From Rhodalgimonas zhirmunskyi (GTDB lineage: Bacteria; Pseudomonadota; Alphaproteobacteria; Rhodobacterales; Rhodobacteraceae), in assembly GCA_030848925.1 (NCBI GenBank), contig JANFFA010000002.1, positions 372,001 to 436,000 of the forward strand: a stretch of DNA of 64,000 nt, read 5' to 3'. The notes below the pieces were generated by a model. It did not search any database, had not been told where the DNA came from, and worked only from the letters and a program-made list of their open reading frames with translations. Every line of letters begins with the position of its first letter. Position 1 is the first letter of the stretch. The translations under genes and the position numbers were made by a program. This document shows positions 36,937 through 45,617 of this stretch, one piece after another.

Positions 36937-37506
36937 TTACTGCGGGTCGATCCAGCCGATGTTGCCATCTTCCCGGCGATACACGACGTTCAGCCCGTCT
37001 TTTCCCTCTTTGCGGAAAACGAGAACGGGAGAGCCTGCAAGCTCCATCTGCATAACCGCTTCGCCAACCGAAAGCGATGGAATCTTGGTTTCCATCTCGG
37101 CAACGATGATCGGTTCGTGCAGGCCGTCTGGCTCCTGAGCCTCGTCCGCATGATCCGAGGCGAGGATATACGAGGAAGCGCCGAAGAGTTCAACCGGTTC
37201 CGCGCGCTCGCGATGATGGTCTTTCAACCGACGCTTGTAGCGGCGAAGCTGCTTCTCCATTTTGGCGGCGCAACCGTCAAAAGCGGCATAGATTTCATTG
37301 GCATGGGCCTTGGCCGAGGCGGTCAGGCCGGTGGACAGATGCACGGTCGCTTCGCAGACGAATTCGTGCGCATTCTTGGAAAAGACAACGTTCGCGTCGG
37401 TCGGGCGCTCAGCATATTTCTTGACCACGGTGTTGAGCTCTTCCTGCACGTGGGTTTGCAGGGCCATACCGATGTCGATCTGCTTGCCGCTGATTTGATA
37501 ACGCAT
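36937..37506 (-). CDS. hpf: Ribosome hibernation promoting factor, long form
   Basis: HPF binds 30S subunits and drives formation of inactive 100S ribosomes in slow growth. The 189-residue length identifies the long form, with an N-terminal S30AE domain ('MRYQISGKQIDIGMALQTHVQEEL', 'ATVHLSTGLTASAKAHANEIYAAFDGCAAKMEKQLRRYK') and a C-terminal dimerisation domain ('EPIIVAEMETKIPSLSVGEAVMQMELAGSPVLVFRKE'). The AAAGGAGAC ribosome site is strong. The 267-bp gap to lptB holds candidate promoter boxes (two TTGAC motifs) and a hairpin at 37552-37570, so it may have its own promoter. Confidence 0.96.
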   Translation of the reverse strand: MRYQISGKQIDIGMALQTHVQEELNTVVKKYAERPTDANVVFSKNAHEFVCEATVHLSTGLTASAKAHANEIYAAFDGCAAKMEKQLRRYKRRLKDHHRERAEPVELFGASSYILASDHADEAQEPDGLHEPIIVAEMETKIPSLSVGEAVMQMELAGSPVLVFRKEGKDGLNVVYRREDGNIGWIDPQ

Positions 37507-37773
37507 CTTGTCTCCTTTCGTGACAATTCGGGAATTGCCTGATCAATTTGGACCCGGCAGCGCGCCGGGTAATTTGCCGGCTGTCTTTATGCCCGAATGC
37601 TGGTGAAAGACCATCGCAAAAGAGTGCAATACCCGCCGCCTGCGAAGCAGGCCAGTTGGGGGGTGCGGCACGGTCCTGAGCATGGTCATGAATCGAATGT
37701 GAGTATTCCGAGGGCCCGAGTCAATGAGATGCGTCAAGTCCCGCCCATTTCGCGCATGTTGCGCGGCAGAACC

Positions 37774-38562
37774 TTAGGAAATTCGGAAGTTTTCCCCGAG
37801 GTAGACGCGCCGGACATTTTCGTTCTCGACCACTTCGGAGGGCGAGCCGGACATCAGCACGCGGCCATCGTGCAGGATGTAAGCGCGATCCACGATTTCG
37901 AGAGTTTCGCGCACGTTGTGATCGGTGATCAGAACCCCGATGCCGCGCTTTTTCAGGTCGGCGACGAGGTGGCGGATATCGCCCACGGAAATCGGGTCGA
38001 CCCCGGCGAACGGTTCGTCGAGCAGCAGGTATTTCGGATCGGCGGCAAGGCAGCGGGCGATTTCGACGCGGCGGCGCTCCCCCCCGGAAAGCGCCAGCGC
38101 GGGGGCGCGGCGCAAGTGTTCGATGGAGAAATCCGAGAGCAGCTCTTCCAGACGTTCGCGGCGCTTGTGGCGGTCGCGCACGACGATTTCGAGAACGGCG
38201 GCGATGTTGTCTTCGACAGACAGGCCGCGAAAGATCGACATTTCTTGTGGCAGGTAGCCGATGCCAAGGCGCGCGCGGCGATACATCGGCAGGCCGGTCA
38301 CATCGCGCCCGTCGATCAGAACGCGCCCGCCTTCGGGCTGCACGATTCCGGCGATCGAATAGAAGGTGGTCGTCTTGCCACAGCCGTTGGGACCGAGCAG
38401 CGCCACCACCTCGCCGCGCGCGAGCGAGATCGAGACATCGCGGATCACGACGCGTTTCTTGTAGCTTTTGCGCAGTGATTCGATCCGCAGGCCAGCGCTG
38501 CCGTCGGTTACGGTGAGGTCCGGGGGGGTCGGCCCGTCGGTGGCGGGACCAAGATCATTCAT
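37774..38562 (-). CDS. lptB: LPS export ABC transporter ATPase LptB
   Basis: LptB powers extraction of lipopolysaccharide from the inner membrane. The 262-residue ATPase has Walker [10 protein letters not shown], the Q-loop '[20 protein letters not shown]', the signature [13 protein letters not shown], Walker B '[16 protein letters not shown]' and the switch '[10 protein letters not shown]'. About 20 extra residues precede the domain compared with E. coli. The gene overlaps lptA by 8 bp, so both are translated together. Confidence 0.97.
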   Translation of the reverse strand: MNDLGPATDGPTPPDLTVTDGSAGLRIESLRKSYKKRVVIRDVSISLARGEVVALLGPNGCGKTTTFYSIAGIVQPEGGRVLIDGRDVTGLPMYRRARLGIGYLPQEMSIFRGLSVEDNIAAVLEIVVRDRHKRRERLEELLSDFSIEHLRRAPALALSGGERRRVEIARCLAADPKYLLLDEPFAGVDPISVGDIRHLVADLKKRGIGVLITDHNVRETLEIVDRAYILHDGRVLMSGSPSEVVENENVRRVYLGENFRIS

Positions 38563-39061
38563 TCGGTTGCAACACGGTTTTGACGCGGCCCTGCATCTGG
38601 GCCGTTCCGGCGGCGATGTTCACGCTCATCTTGTCCGAGGTCAGGGCGGTGCCCTTTTGAACCAGAAGGACATCGCCCGTCATCACGATGTTGCCGTTGT
38701 CGATGTTGTAATCGGCGCGCGCGGCTTCGGCTGCGTCATCGCCCGACACGAGGGTGACGCCGCCAGTCGCCGCAAGGCGGGAAATGCGCGTGCCATCCTC
38801 GGCATAGTAAACCTGCACCCGCGCGGCAGAGAGGCGCATCGCGCCCTGCCCGATCACCACGTTGCCGGTAAAGACGGCGGTGCCGTTGTTCTGATCCACG
38901 GAGAGGTTGTCGGCGGTGACTTCGACGGGCTGCGAGGTGTCTTCCTTTGAACTGCCGAAGGCGATGTTGGCCCCTTGGGCCAGCGACATGTTCGGCACGG
39001 TGCCGAGAAGCAGCGCACCGCAAAGACAGGCGCAGGCAAGCAAGAGACGGTTCAACGGCAT
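38555..39061 (-). CDS. lptA: LPS transport periplasmic bridge protein LptA
   Basis: LptA forms the periplasmic bridge for lipopolysaccharide. The 168-residue protein has a signal peptide ([24 protein letters not shown]) and an OstA-type domain with '[42 protein letters not shown]', the beta-jellyroll pattern of the family. It is 4 bp after lptC and overlaps lptB, as in most Lpt operons. Confidence 0.93.
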   Translation of the reverse strand: MPLNRLLLACACLCGALLLGTVPNMSLAQGANIAFGSSKEDTSQPVEVTADNLSVDQNNGTAVFTGNVVIGQGAMRLSAARVQVYYAEDGTRISRLAATGGVTLVSGDDAAEAARADYNIDNGNIVMTGDVLLVQKGTALTSDKMSVNIAAGTAQMQGRVKTVLQPNE

Positions 39062-39065
39062 CGGA

Positions 39066-39680
39066 TCATTCCCCCGGTTTCGACGGATCGTATATCAGCT
39101 TCACCCCGTCGGTGAAAAGCAGTTGCGCACCGGCCTGATTTTCGGGCCTCTCCAGAACCATGCGGCCGGCGGTGATTTGGCCCGGCGGGCCGTTGCCCAC
39201 CACCTTGCCGGGGCTTTCCGCGTAGAGCCGTTTCATGTCGGAAAAAAGCCGTTCGCTGTGAAGCGTGTAACCCTGACCGGTTTCGATCACCACATCGCCC
39301 GAAAGCTCGGCCCGGTTTGCGGTTTCGTCGACCGTTCCGGTTTGGGCGCGGAAAGTGACCACGCCGCCGCTTCCAAGATCGATCCGCGCGGAAAGGTCGT
39401 TCGCCAGAACCCGCGAGGTGTTGCCTGGCTCGGGTTGTGCCGTGGCGGCCTTGAAGGCGATCAGGTCGCCCTCGGCGCTGGCGCCTGCGAATTCGGGCGC
39501 GGTGACGCCTTCGTCGCGAGCGCGCGCTTCGAGGTCGATCTCGGCGAAGGGGATCGTCGTCATCGGGTCGATGTTGCGCGAAAACAGGAACAGGGTCGCC
39601 AACAGGGCCAGCGCCGCGAGCGGCAGCAGGATCTTCAGCCACGCCACGAGGCGGGAATGGAAATTGTCACGCCAAGGCAT
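39066..39680 (-). CDS. lptC: LPS export protein LptC
   Basis: LptC is the single-pass inner-membrane partner of LptA and LptB. The 204-residue protein has one N-terminal helix ('LVAWLKILLPLAALALLATLFLFS') and a periplasmic OstA-like domain ('RAELSGDVVIETGQGYTLHSERLFSDMKRLYAESPGKVVGNGP', then 'ITAGRMVLE'). The ATG at 39680 begins MPWRDNFHSR. An in-frame start 26 codons upstream would overlap rnd and is less likely. A strong ribosome site is not evident, so translation may be coupled to rnd, which ends 22 bp before. Confidence 0.9.
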   Translation of the reverse strand: MPWRDNFHSRLVAWLKILLPLAALALLATLFLFSRNIDPMTTIPFAEIDLEARARDEGVTAPEFAGASAEGDLIAFKAATAQPEPGNTSRVLANDLSARIDLGSGGVVTFRAQTGTVDETANRAELSGDVVIETGQGYTLHSERLFSDMKRLYAESPGKVVGNGPPGQITAGRMVLERPENQAGAQLLFTDGVKLIYDPSKPGE

Positions 39681-39702
39681 GGGGCGGCCGTTGTCCAATC
39701 GC

Positions 39703-40317
39703 TCAGGTATGGGAGAAGATATCGGTTTCCGGCCAGCCCGCCAGATCAAGCTGTGCACGCACCGGCAGAAAGCGGAAACACGCCTGTGCCAACTCGGTGC
39801 GGTTTTCGCGTTCGAGCCGGATATTCATCTCTTCCATCAGGCGGTGCAGGTGCAGCACATCGGAAGCGGCATAGGTGAGCTGTGCCTCGGTCAGTTCGGG
39901 CGCGCCCCAGTCAGAGCTTTGTTGTTGTTTCGAGATGTCGATCGAGAGCATTTCCTGCAACAGCGCCTTGAGGCCGTGACGGTCGGTATAGGTACGCACC
40001 AGTTTGGAGGCGATCTTGGTGCAATAGACCGGCGCGGTCAGCACGCCGAAACGGTTGAGCAGAACGGCGATATCGAACCGCCCGAAATGGAACAGCTTGA
40101 GCACATCAGGGTCCGCCAGCATGGCGCAGAGGTTTGGTGCTTCGGTCTGGTCCTGTTCGATCTGGATCATGTGGGCATCGCCATCGCCGGACGAAAGCTG
40201 CACGACGCAGAGCCGGTCTCGGTGCGGGAAGAGGCCCATGGTTTCGGTGTCGATGGCGACAACGGAACCGAGGTCGAGATCGGCGGGAAGATCGCGTTTG
40301 TAGAGATGGTTTGCCAT
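39703..40317 (-). CDS. rnd: Ribonuclease D-like 3'-5' exonuclease (short form)
   Basis: The 204-residue protein is a DEDD-type exonuclease: D-x-E in 'VVAIDTETMGLFPHRDRLCVVQLS', the middle acidic motif in 'KLFHFGRFDIAVL', and 'LTYAASDVLHLHRLMEEM' carrying the tyrosine and last aspartate. It lacks the HRDC domains of full-length RNase D (about 375 residues), so it is the short form common in alphaproteobacteria; the RNA substrates may differ. It heads the lptC-lptA-lptB series. Confidence 0.9.
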   Translation of the reverse strand: MANHLYKRDLPADLDLGSVVAIDTETMGLFPHRDRLCVVQLSSGDGDAHMIQIEQDQTEAPNLCAMLADPDVLKLFHFGRFDIAVLLNRFGVLTAPVYCTKIASKLVRTYTDRHGLKALLQEMLSIDISKQQQSSDWGAPELTEAQLTYAASDVLHLHRLMEEMNIRLERENRTELAQACFRFLPVRAQLDLAGWPETDIFSHT

Positions 40318-40347
40318 GTCGTTTCGTCCTGTTTTGGTGTTCGGGGA

Positions 40348-41850
40348 TCAGGCGTCTGGTCCGAAGGTGGTTTCACGTTCGCCCCGAAGAAGTTCGAGCG
40401 CGGTCTGGGCCACTTTGGTTGCATTATCCTCGTGGTCGAGGTCGGGATACATCGGGAAAAACAGCTGTTCGATAAGCCCCTCGTGGGTGCGGGCCAGAAG
40501 TGCGCCGGCGGCATCCTGTAGCGCGTCATGGTCGATCTCTATCGCGGCGATGTCTTCGAAATCGAGGCCGGGTTGGTAGTGGACCACGCCCGGGAACGCG
40601 CCATACCACGCCGCCCCGAAGACCATCGCCGGGCGGCCCTGGCGGATCGCCTCCCAGCCCACGGTGCCGGTGACCGAGGCGACGAATTGCGCGTTGGCGG
40701 CCAGCGCGTGGGTCGAGGCGCTGGACGGCATGATGCGCACCGACGGAATCCGCGACAGGCGGTGAAAGAACATCGGGCCGCGAGCATAGGCACCTTGGCG
40801 GGGGTTTTCCTTGACGAGGATTTGCCAGCCTTCGGGCAGGTCACGCGCCAATGCCTCGATTACCAGCGCCTGATCGCGCCATTTGCCGCCGAGCGCGGAG
40901 GTCGACATCTCGGGCTGGTTATGGAGCGCGACGTAGATGTATTTGCCCGAGAGATCGACCGGCTCTTTCTCATACTCGGCGAGGTGCTCGAAATAGGCGA
41001 GTTCGCTGGTGTGAAAGAACTTGGCGAAGGGGTCGCGCCAGTCGGGCAGTTGCGAATAAATCCGGCTCATCCGGCCGAGGTTGTCACGGATATAGCGCGG
41101 ATTGAGCAGTTTGGCCGGGTCGCGCCGCACGAGGAACTTGAGGAATTGCGCAACGGCGCGCGCCGACAGCTTGCCGGTTTCGCCCTGCTGCTGCCACTTG
41201 TCATCCATGTAAAAGAGATCGGGCGCGGTGCCTTGTTCCATCTCGTATGGGGGGGCCTTGGTCTTGGACGGATCGAACAGGCCTTGATCGTGCACCCGGT
41301 TCATCGAGAAGAAGCGACCGGGGAACTGGCTCCAACTGAGGATGGTGGTTTTCACGCCCAGCGCGCGGGCGACCTCGTAATAGAGCGTGTCGTAAAACAG
41401 ATGCGGGACGTTGAAGAACAGCGCATGGGTGATGCCGTCGGACAGGATTTCCTGCGCGATGGCATCCGAAAGAATGTGGAAATAGTCGAGGTAGTCCTGA
41501 ATATGGTGCACGTCATGGGCGCGGTAAGCGTAGTGCGGCGAGGTGCGGTGCAGCTGTTCGACCGTGGTTTCGAGGATCTGGCCGAATTCCTCGGACGCGA
41601 TGAGCGAGAGGTTTGCGCCGCTCTGGCGCGTGTTGGCCATCAACGTGCCACGGCGGGCAGGCTTCACGCGCATCCATTGCAGGGCGGGGCCGTGGTAATC
41701 GGCCTTGTCGTAACCGATATGAAGGCCCAGTTCGACATCGCCGCCCGAAAGCGCAACAAGGCGGTTCATGAATTTTTCGCGGTAGTCGCCGCGCGCGTCG
41801 CACATGAGCTTGATCACTGGGCAGGGTTCCCGGTCGGTTGCAAATTTCAA
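40348..41850 (-). CDS. Capsule polysaccharide biosynthesis-like protein (KpsC/KpsS-type fold)
   Basis: The 500-residue protein shows no membrane helix. Its C-terminal half has 'WQILVKENPRQGAYARGPMFFHRL', 'VRIMPSSASTHALAANAQFVASVTGTVGWEAIRQGRPAMVFGAAWY', the pattern of capsule glycosyltransferases that transfer Kdo or similar sugars (histidine- and threonine-rich 'TGTVGWEA' site). The N-terminal half ('ALFFNVPHLFYDTLYYEVARALGVKTTIL') looks like a GT-B fold half. The start used here is TTG at 41850; GTG at 41817 or ATG at 41805 are possible. It is probably co-transcribed with the acyltransferase upstream. The acceptor is unknown. Confidence 0.65.
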   Translation of the reverse strand: MKFATDREPCPVIKLMCDARGDYREKFMNRLVALSGGDVELGLHIGYDKADYHGPALQWMRVKPARRGTLMANTRQSGANLSLIASEEFGQILETTVEQLHRTSPHYAYRAHDVHHIQDYLDYFHILSDAIAQEILSDGITHALFFNVPHLFYDTLYYEVARALGVKTTILSWSQFPGRFFSMNRVHDQGLFDPSKTKAPPYEMEQGTAPDLFYMDDKWQQQGETGKLSARAVAQFLKFLVRRDPAKLLNPRYIRDNLGRMSRIYSQLPDWRDPFAKFFHTSELAYFEHLAEYEKEPVDLSGKYIYVALHNQPEMSTSALGGKWRDQALVIEALARDLPEGWQILVKENPRQGAYARGPMFFHRLSRIPSVRIMPSSASTHALAANAQFVASVTGTVGWEAIRQGRPAMVFGAAWYGAFPGVVHYQPGLDFEDIAAIEIDHDALQDAAGALLARTHEGLIEQLFFPMYPDLDHEDNATKVAQTALELLRGERETTFGPDA

Positions 41851-41897
41851 GGGCCGAGACGGGCATAGCGCCTTGGGCCGCTTGTATCTAGGGGATT

Positions 41898-41953
41898 CTC
41901 AGCGCTGGTAGATCAGGGCCAGAATATCAGGGCTGGTATATCAGGGCTGGCCA
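41898..41953. repeat. Four tandem copies of a 14-bp unit
   Basis: ATCAGGGCTGGTAT-type units begin at 41898 (11/14 match), 41912, 41926 and 41940. The stop codon of the acyltransferase gene lies in the last unit, so the repeats run from its end into the gap before the next gene. The 14-bp period would shift the reading frame with each copy. Confidence 0.75.
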
Positions 41954-43896
41954 AGGGCGCGCCTGAAATCGGGACCAAGCGCGCGCGCGCCTTCGACCGA
42001 GAGGTGCCCGCCGTCGCGATAGAGCATCACCTTGCCGCCCTTGGGGTCATCCCGGATCACGTCACAGGTTGCATCGGGGCAGATGAGCGCGCGCAGATCG
42101 ACATAGGCCGAAGCGCCCTGCCCCGAAGTGTCACCGGCGGCGAGCATGTCGAACACCGGGGCGTTGTGGATGGTGGAAAGCGGGAAATCGCAGGCGGTAT
42201 CGGGCCGGTCAAACCGCAGGGCCTTGGCCGCGCATTGCCCCGGATCAAAGCCGCTTTCCGGCGTCGGCGAGACAAGAATCACGCGCCGCCCGGCGGCCTT
42301 GAGCCGTGCGATGGTGTCGTGCAGGTGCGGGGCGATGGCGGCGGGCGCGGCGTCTTGGGCGTATGCGGAGCCGTCTTTCGACCAGAGTTGCTTGGCGTGA
42401 AACTCGAACGGAGAAGAGAGGACGACCGTTTCGATGGTAGGCGAGGTCAGCGCAAGATCGAGCGCGGCGTCGTTGAGGGCGAAACAGTCGGCCGCTTCCT
42501 CCATCGCGACGGAGGGGAGCATGTTGCGCGCGAGAAAGGCAATGCCGGGCAGGGGCGCACAGCCCGACAGGGTGCGCTGTTCCAGCCGCATCGCGGGATC
42601 GGCAGCCAGAAGCGCGGGCGCGAGGTGCATGGCGAAGCTGTCCCCCCAGAGAAGCACCTTCGGCGCGGGATCGGTTTTGCAGGCTTGGCTGTCCTCGCTG
42701 CAATTCTTGGCCAGTCCCCAGTTGGGCGCGATCCGCGCCTCGATCCGGGTGAGGGCAGCGCCGTTGCTGCGCAGCGAAAGGAACCCGTCGGTGAGGTATC
42801 CGGCAAGGCCCAGAGCGGCAAAGCCCGAAAGCGCCGCGAAACTCATCGCGAAAAGCGGGCCACGCCGGATCGCGCGCCAGCCAAGGCCGAAGCGGACCGG
42901 TTGTTCAATGAACTTCCAGCTGAGAAAGGCGAGCACGAAGGTCAGCGCGGTGAGACCGGTAAGCGCGAGCGGCCCCGGATCGGTCGGCGCCCACAACCGC
43001 GCGAGGGCAAAAAGCGGCTGGTGCCAGAGATAGGCGCTATAGCTGAGCAGGCCGATGAACACGACCGGGCGCAGCGAAAGCGCGCGCCCGACGCCACGAT
43101 CCGACGCGCCGAACAGCACCACCAGCATCGTGCCGATGATCGGGACGAGGGTGTAAAGGCTTGGGAACGGAGTCGCCTCGCCGAACAGAGTGATCGAGGC
43201 GAAGATCAGCACAAGGCCCAGCGCGGCGAGCGCGCTTGCGCCCTTGGAGCGGGCACGGGGCGGCACGAAGGCACAGAGCGAGCCCGCGCCGATTTCCCAA
43301 AGCCGGGCGAGTGTGTGAAAGTAGTTCTTGCCGGGATCGTCGGTCACGCCGGTATAGGACATCCAGACGCCCCAGAGCACGAAGGCCAGCACCGCGACAA
43401 GCAAGGGGCCACGGCTTTTGCGAGCCAAGAGCAGGGCGATGGCGGGGAAGATCAGGTAGTATTGCTCTTCGATCGACAGGCTCCAGGTATGCAGCAGCGG
43501 CGAAAGCTCGGCACCCGGTTGGAAATATTCGACCTGCGTCAGGAAATAGACGTTCGACAGGAAAAGGCTGTTGGCGAAAACGCTGCCCATGAAATCCTTG
43601 AACTGGGTGGGCAGCATCAGGGCATAGGCAAACGGAATCGTGAGCAACACGACGATGAACATCGCGGGCAGAAGCCGACGAATGCGCCGTTCGTAGAACC
43701 GGGCGAAGGAAAAGCTGCCTTCGGCGATGTCCTTGAGCACGAGGCTTGTGATCAGGTAGCCGCTGATCACAAAGAACACGTCGACGCCGACATAGCCGCC
43801 CGAAAGCGTCTCGAATCCGGCGTGAAACAGGATCACGGCGAGCACCGCGATGGCGCGGAGCCCGTCGATTTCGGGGCGGTAGGTTAGGTTGCTCAC
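41941..43896 (-). CDS. Acyltransferase of the OafA/YrhL family with C-terminal SGNH domain
   Basis: A 651-residue O-acyltransferase of surface polysaccharides. The membrane domain begins 'YRPEIDGLRAIAVLAVILFHAGF' and contains 'GGYVGVDVFFVISGYLITSLVL' with about ten helices (to about residue 350). A periplasmic SGNH hydrolase-like domain follows with 'KVLLWGDSFAMHLAPALL' and the late D-x-x-H in 'YRDGGHLSVEGARAL'. This two-part layout normally O-acetylates sugars. Its end carries the tandem repeat. It is flanked by dioxygenase and capsule-type genes in the same direction, so it probably decorates the same product. Confidence 0.9.
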   Translation of the reverse strand: MSNLTYRPEIDGLRAIAVLAVILFHAGFETLSGGYVGVDVFFVISGYLITSLVLKDIAEGSFSFARFYERRIRRLLPAMFIVVLLTIPFAYALMLPTQFKDFMGSVFANSLFLSNVYFLTQVEYFQPGAELSPLLHTWSLSIEEQYYLIFPAIALLLARKSRGPLLVAVLAFVLWGVWMSYTGVTDDPGKNYFHTLARLWEIGAGSLCAFVPPRARSKGASALAALGLVLIFASITLFGEATPFPSLYTLVPIIGTMLVVLFGASDRGVGRALSLRPVVFIGLLSYSAYLWHQPLFALARLWAPTDPGPLALTGLTALTFVLAFLSWKFIEQPVRFGLGWRAIRRGPLFAMSFAALSGFAALGLAGYLTDGFLSLRSNGAALTRIEARIAPNWGLAKNCSEDSQACKTDPAPKVLLWGDSFAMHLAPALLAADPAMRLEQRTLSGCAPLPGIAFLARNMLPSVAMEEAADCFALNDAALDLALTSPTIETVVLSSPFEFHAKQLWSKDGSAYAQDAAPAAIAPHLHDTIARLKAAGRRVILVSPTPESGFDPGQCAAKALRFDRPDTACDFPLSTIHNAPVFDMLAAGDTSGQGASAYVDLRALICPDATCDVIRDDPKGGKVMLYRDGGHLSVEGARALGPDFRRALGQP

Positions 43897-43919
43897 GCGG
43901 CGGGCCCTGCGATCACGTT

Positions 43920-44762
43920 TCAGTAGCCATAGAGGTAAGCGTCATCCGCTTTGGAAAGCAGACGCTGATCGATGAGCGGATGGGTGGTCGGATCAATGGA
44001 AAGGCCGCCGGGAATGTTGAGTTTGCGTTTGCCCTGCCCCGGCCCACAGGGCGCGCGGCCCCGAATTGCATCGGATTTGTTGCGGTCGATGAATTCGGCG
44101 ATCACGCAATAGCGCACGCCCTTGCCCGAGCTGAAATCGCCACGGTGGGGAATGTTGGTATCGAAGATCAGGCAATCCCCGGCCTCGTATTTCATCAGCA
44201 CCTCGCCGGGGCGATGATCCATCTTGGGCTTTTTCATCATGCGGGCCAGTTCATCACCCAGTTGAACCTTGTAGGGATGGGGACGGGTGGTGGGTTGAAC
44301 GTAGGTGCCAGCGGGGTGGCCTTCGGTATCGAACACCATGAACACCTTGACCCGGTAGCCGACATTATCGTCGTGCCAACCTTCGGAGGTGGCATCGTAA
44401 CCATCCAGCACCGTCTTGAGATAGACATCATCAAGACGCACATCCGGGCCGATATAAGCGGTCACCATGTCGGAGAGTGTCTTGCTGCCGAGCAGCGCCT
44501 CCCACATGAAGGGGGGGAGATCCCATGACAGAACGATACGCTCGCCTTCCTTGGGAAGCCGACGCAATTCGGACTGGCGCATTTTCTCGGCCAAGCCGGG
44601 TGTTTCGAGAACGTCATCGATCGTCGCCTTGAACATGCCTTGTGGCATGTTGCTGTGCTTGTAGGTCGCGAGGCTGTCGGAGACTTGATCCATGCCGCCA
44701 ACGATGCGCGCAACGCGATAGCGGCGTGACAGGGCTTTGGGAAGCTTGAGAAGCTGCTTCAT
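43920..44762 (-). CDS. Phytanoyl-CoA dioxygenase (PhyH)-like oxygenase
   Basis: The 280-residue protein matches the PhyH family of iron/2-oxoglutarate oxygenases: H130 and D132 in 'SEGWHDDNVGYRVKVFM' and the second histidine H206 in 'IFDTNIPHRGDFSSGKGVRYCVIAEF', with R218 likely contacting 2-oxoglutarate. 'YEAGDCLIFDTNIPHRG' is close to the family consensus. The substrate is not readable from sequence. Its position among methyltransferase, acyltransferase and capsule genes suggests oxidation of a sugar or lipid component of the envelope. The 47-bp gap upstream of it is empty. Confidence 0.82.
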   Translation of the reverse strand: MKQLLKLPKALSRRYRVARIVGGMDQVSDSLATYKHSNMPQGMFKATIDDVLETPGLAEKMRQSELRRLPKEGERIVLSWDLPPFMWEALLGSKTLSDMVTAYIGPDVRLDDVYLKTVLDGYDATSEGWHDDNVGYRVKVFMVFDTEGHPAGTYVQPTTRPHPYKVQLGDELARMMKKPKMDHRPGEVLMKYEAGDCLIFDTNIPHRGDFSSGKGVRYCVIAEFIDRNKSDAIRGRAPCGPGQGKRKLNIPGGLSIDPTTHPLIDQRLLSKADDAYLYGY

Positions 44763-44810
44763 ATTGGTTTTCTATTCCTCGATTTATGCGCGATTTGATC
44801 GCAGGTTAGT

Positions 44811-45542
44811 TTAAGCCAACTGAGAGCGCACGAAGGCAATCGCCTTGGGCCAAGTGGCGAAATCGGAATGCAGCGGGATGAAGGGAATACCGGCATCCGC
44901 AATGTAGCGATAAAGGCCATCCAGCGCCTCGGCGCCTTTGACCTTTTCGACATCGCTGAGAGAGCCCATGACCGCAACGAGACGGTCCCCGAATACGGTG
45001 TGGAACGCTTTGATCACGTCGTCTTCGGCGCCTTCGTTGTTGATCCGCAAGATGATCTTGGTCGTCTTGTCATCGCCGGAATAAGCCTTTGCGATTTCTT
45101 TCGCGAAACGGTGCGGGTCGATCGTGAGGACCCAGTCGAAATCGGCGGTATCGACATTGGGCTTTTCCACGAAAAGCGAACTGCCCTGCCCCATGCGATC
45201 CTGCGAGGAATAAAACAACCGGTTGAGCGCGGCGACCTTGGGTTCGGCGGCGAGCGCGAAATTGCAGGTCAGGTCGGCGGCGCGATAGGTTTCAAGCGCG
45301 CAAAGCCGCGCGTTGGGCTCGACCAGAATATAGGCCACATCGGACCTGTGGGCCTTGAGGAAATCCGCATCGGAAAGAAGGGTTTTGTAGCACGCGCGAT
45401 TGCACGCCTCGCCACCGGCGCGGCGGATGCGATTGAGATGCTTGACCCAGTGATGGAAGTACTGGCGCCGACCGTGCAGGAAAAGCGCCTGAAACTCTTG
45501 TGCCTCGTGGCTTCCGACGTCGACGAAGATAAGTTTTGTCAT
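44811..45542 (-). CDS. FkbM-like methyltransferase
   Basis: A 243-residue protein. 'LIFVDVGSHEAQEFQALFL' resembles the glycine-rich SAM loop (D-x-G-x) of FkbM-type enzymes, and 'VAYILVEPNARLCALETYR' supplies the acidic residue after strand 2. 'ADFDWVLTIDPHRFAKEI' and 'IILRINNEGAEDDVIKAFH' resemble the later 'lKiDiEGaE..vl' motif, with R-I-N-N-E-G-A-E here. These match the family by pattern; target unknown. It may O-methylate a sugar. A 75-bp gap separates it from the upstream methyltransferase gene, so co-transcription is likely. Confidence 0.65.
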   Translation of the reverse strand: MTKLIFVDVGSHEAQEFQALFLHGRRQYFHHWVKHLNRIRRAGGEACNRACYKTLLSDADFLKAHRSDVAYILVEPNARLCALETYRAADLTCNFALAAEPKVAALNRLFYSSQDRMGQGSSLFVEKPNVDTADFDWVLTIDPHRFAKEIAKAYSGDDKTTKIILRINNEGAEDDVIKAFHTVFGDRLVAVMGSLSDVEKVKGAEALDGLYRYIADAGIPFIPLHSDFATWPKAIAFVRSQLA

Positions 45543-45617
45543 TGTGAGCCTGCTTGAGCCGATCGTGGTGTGCGGTGAGTGTCATGGCAGCGTAGTCCAA
45601 ACTTCGCGCCGAAGGTT

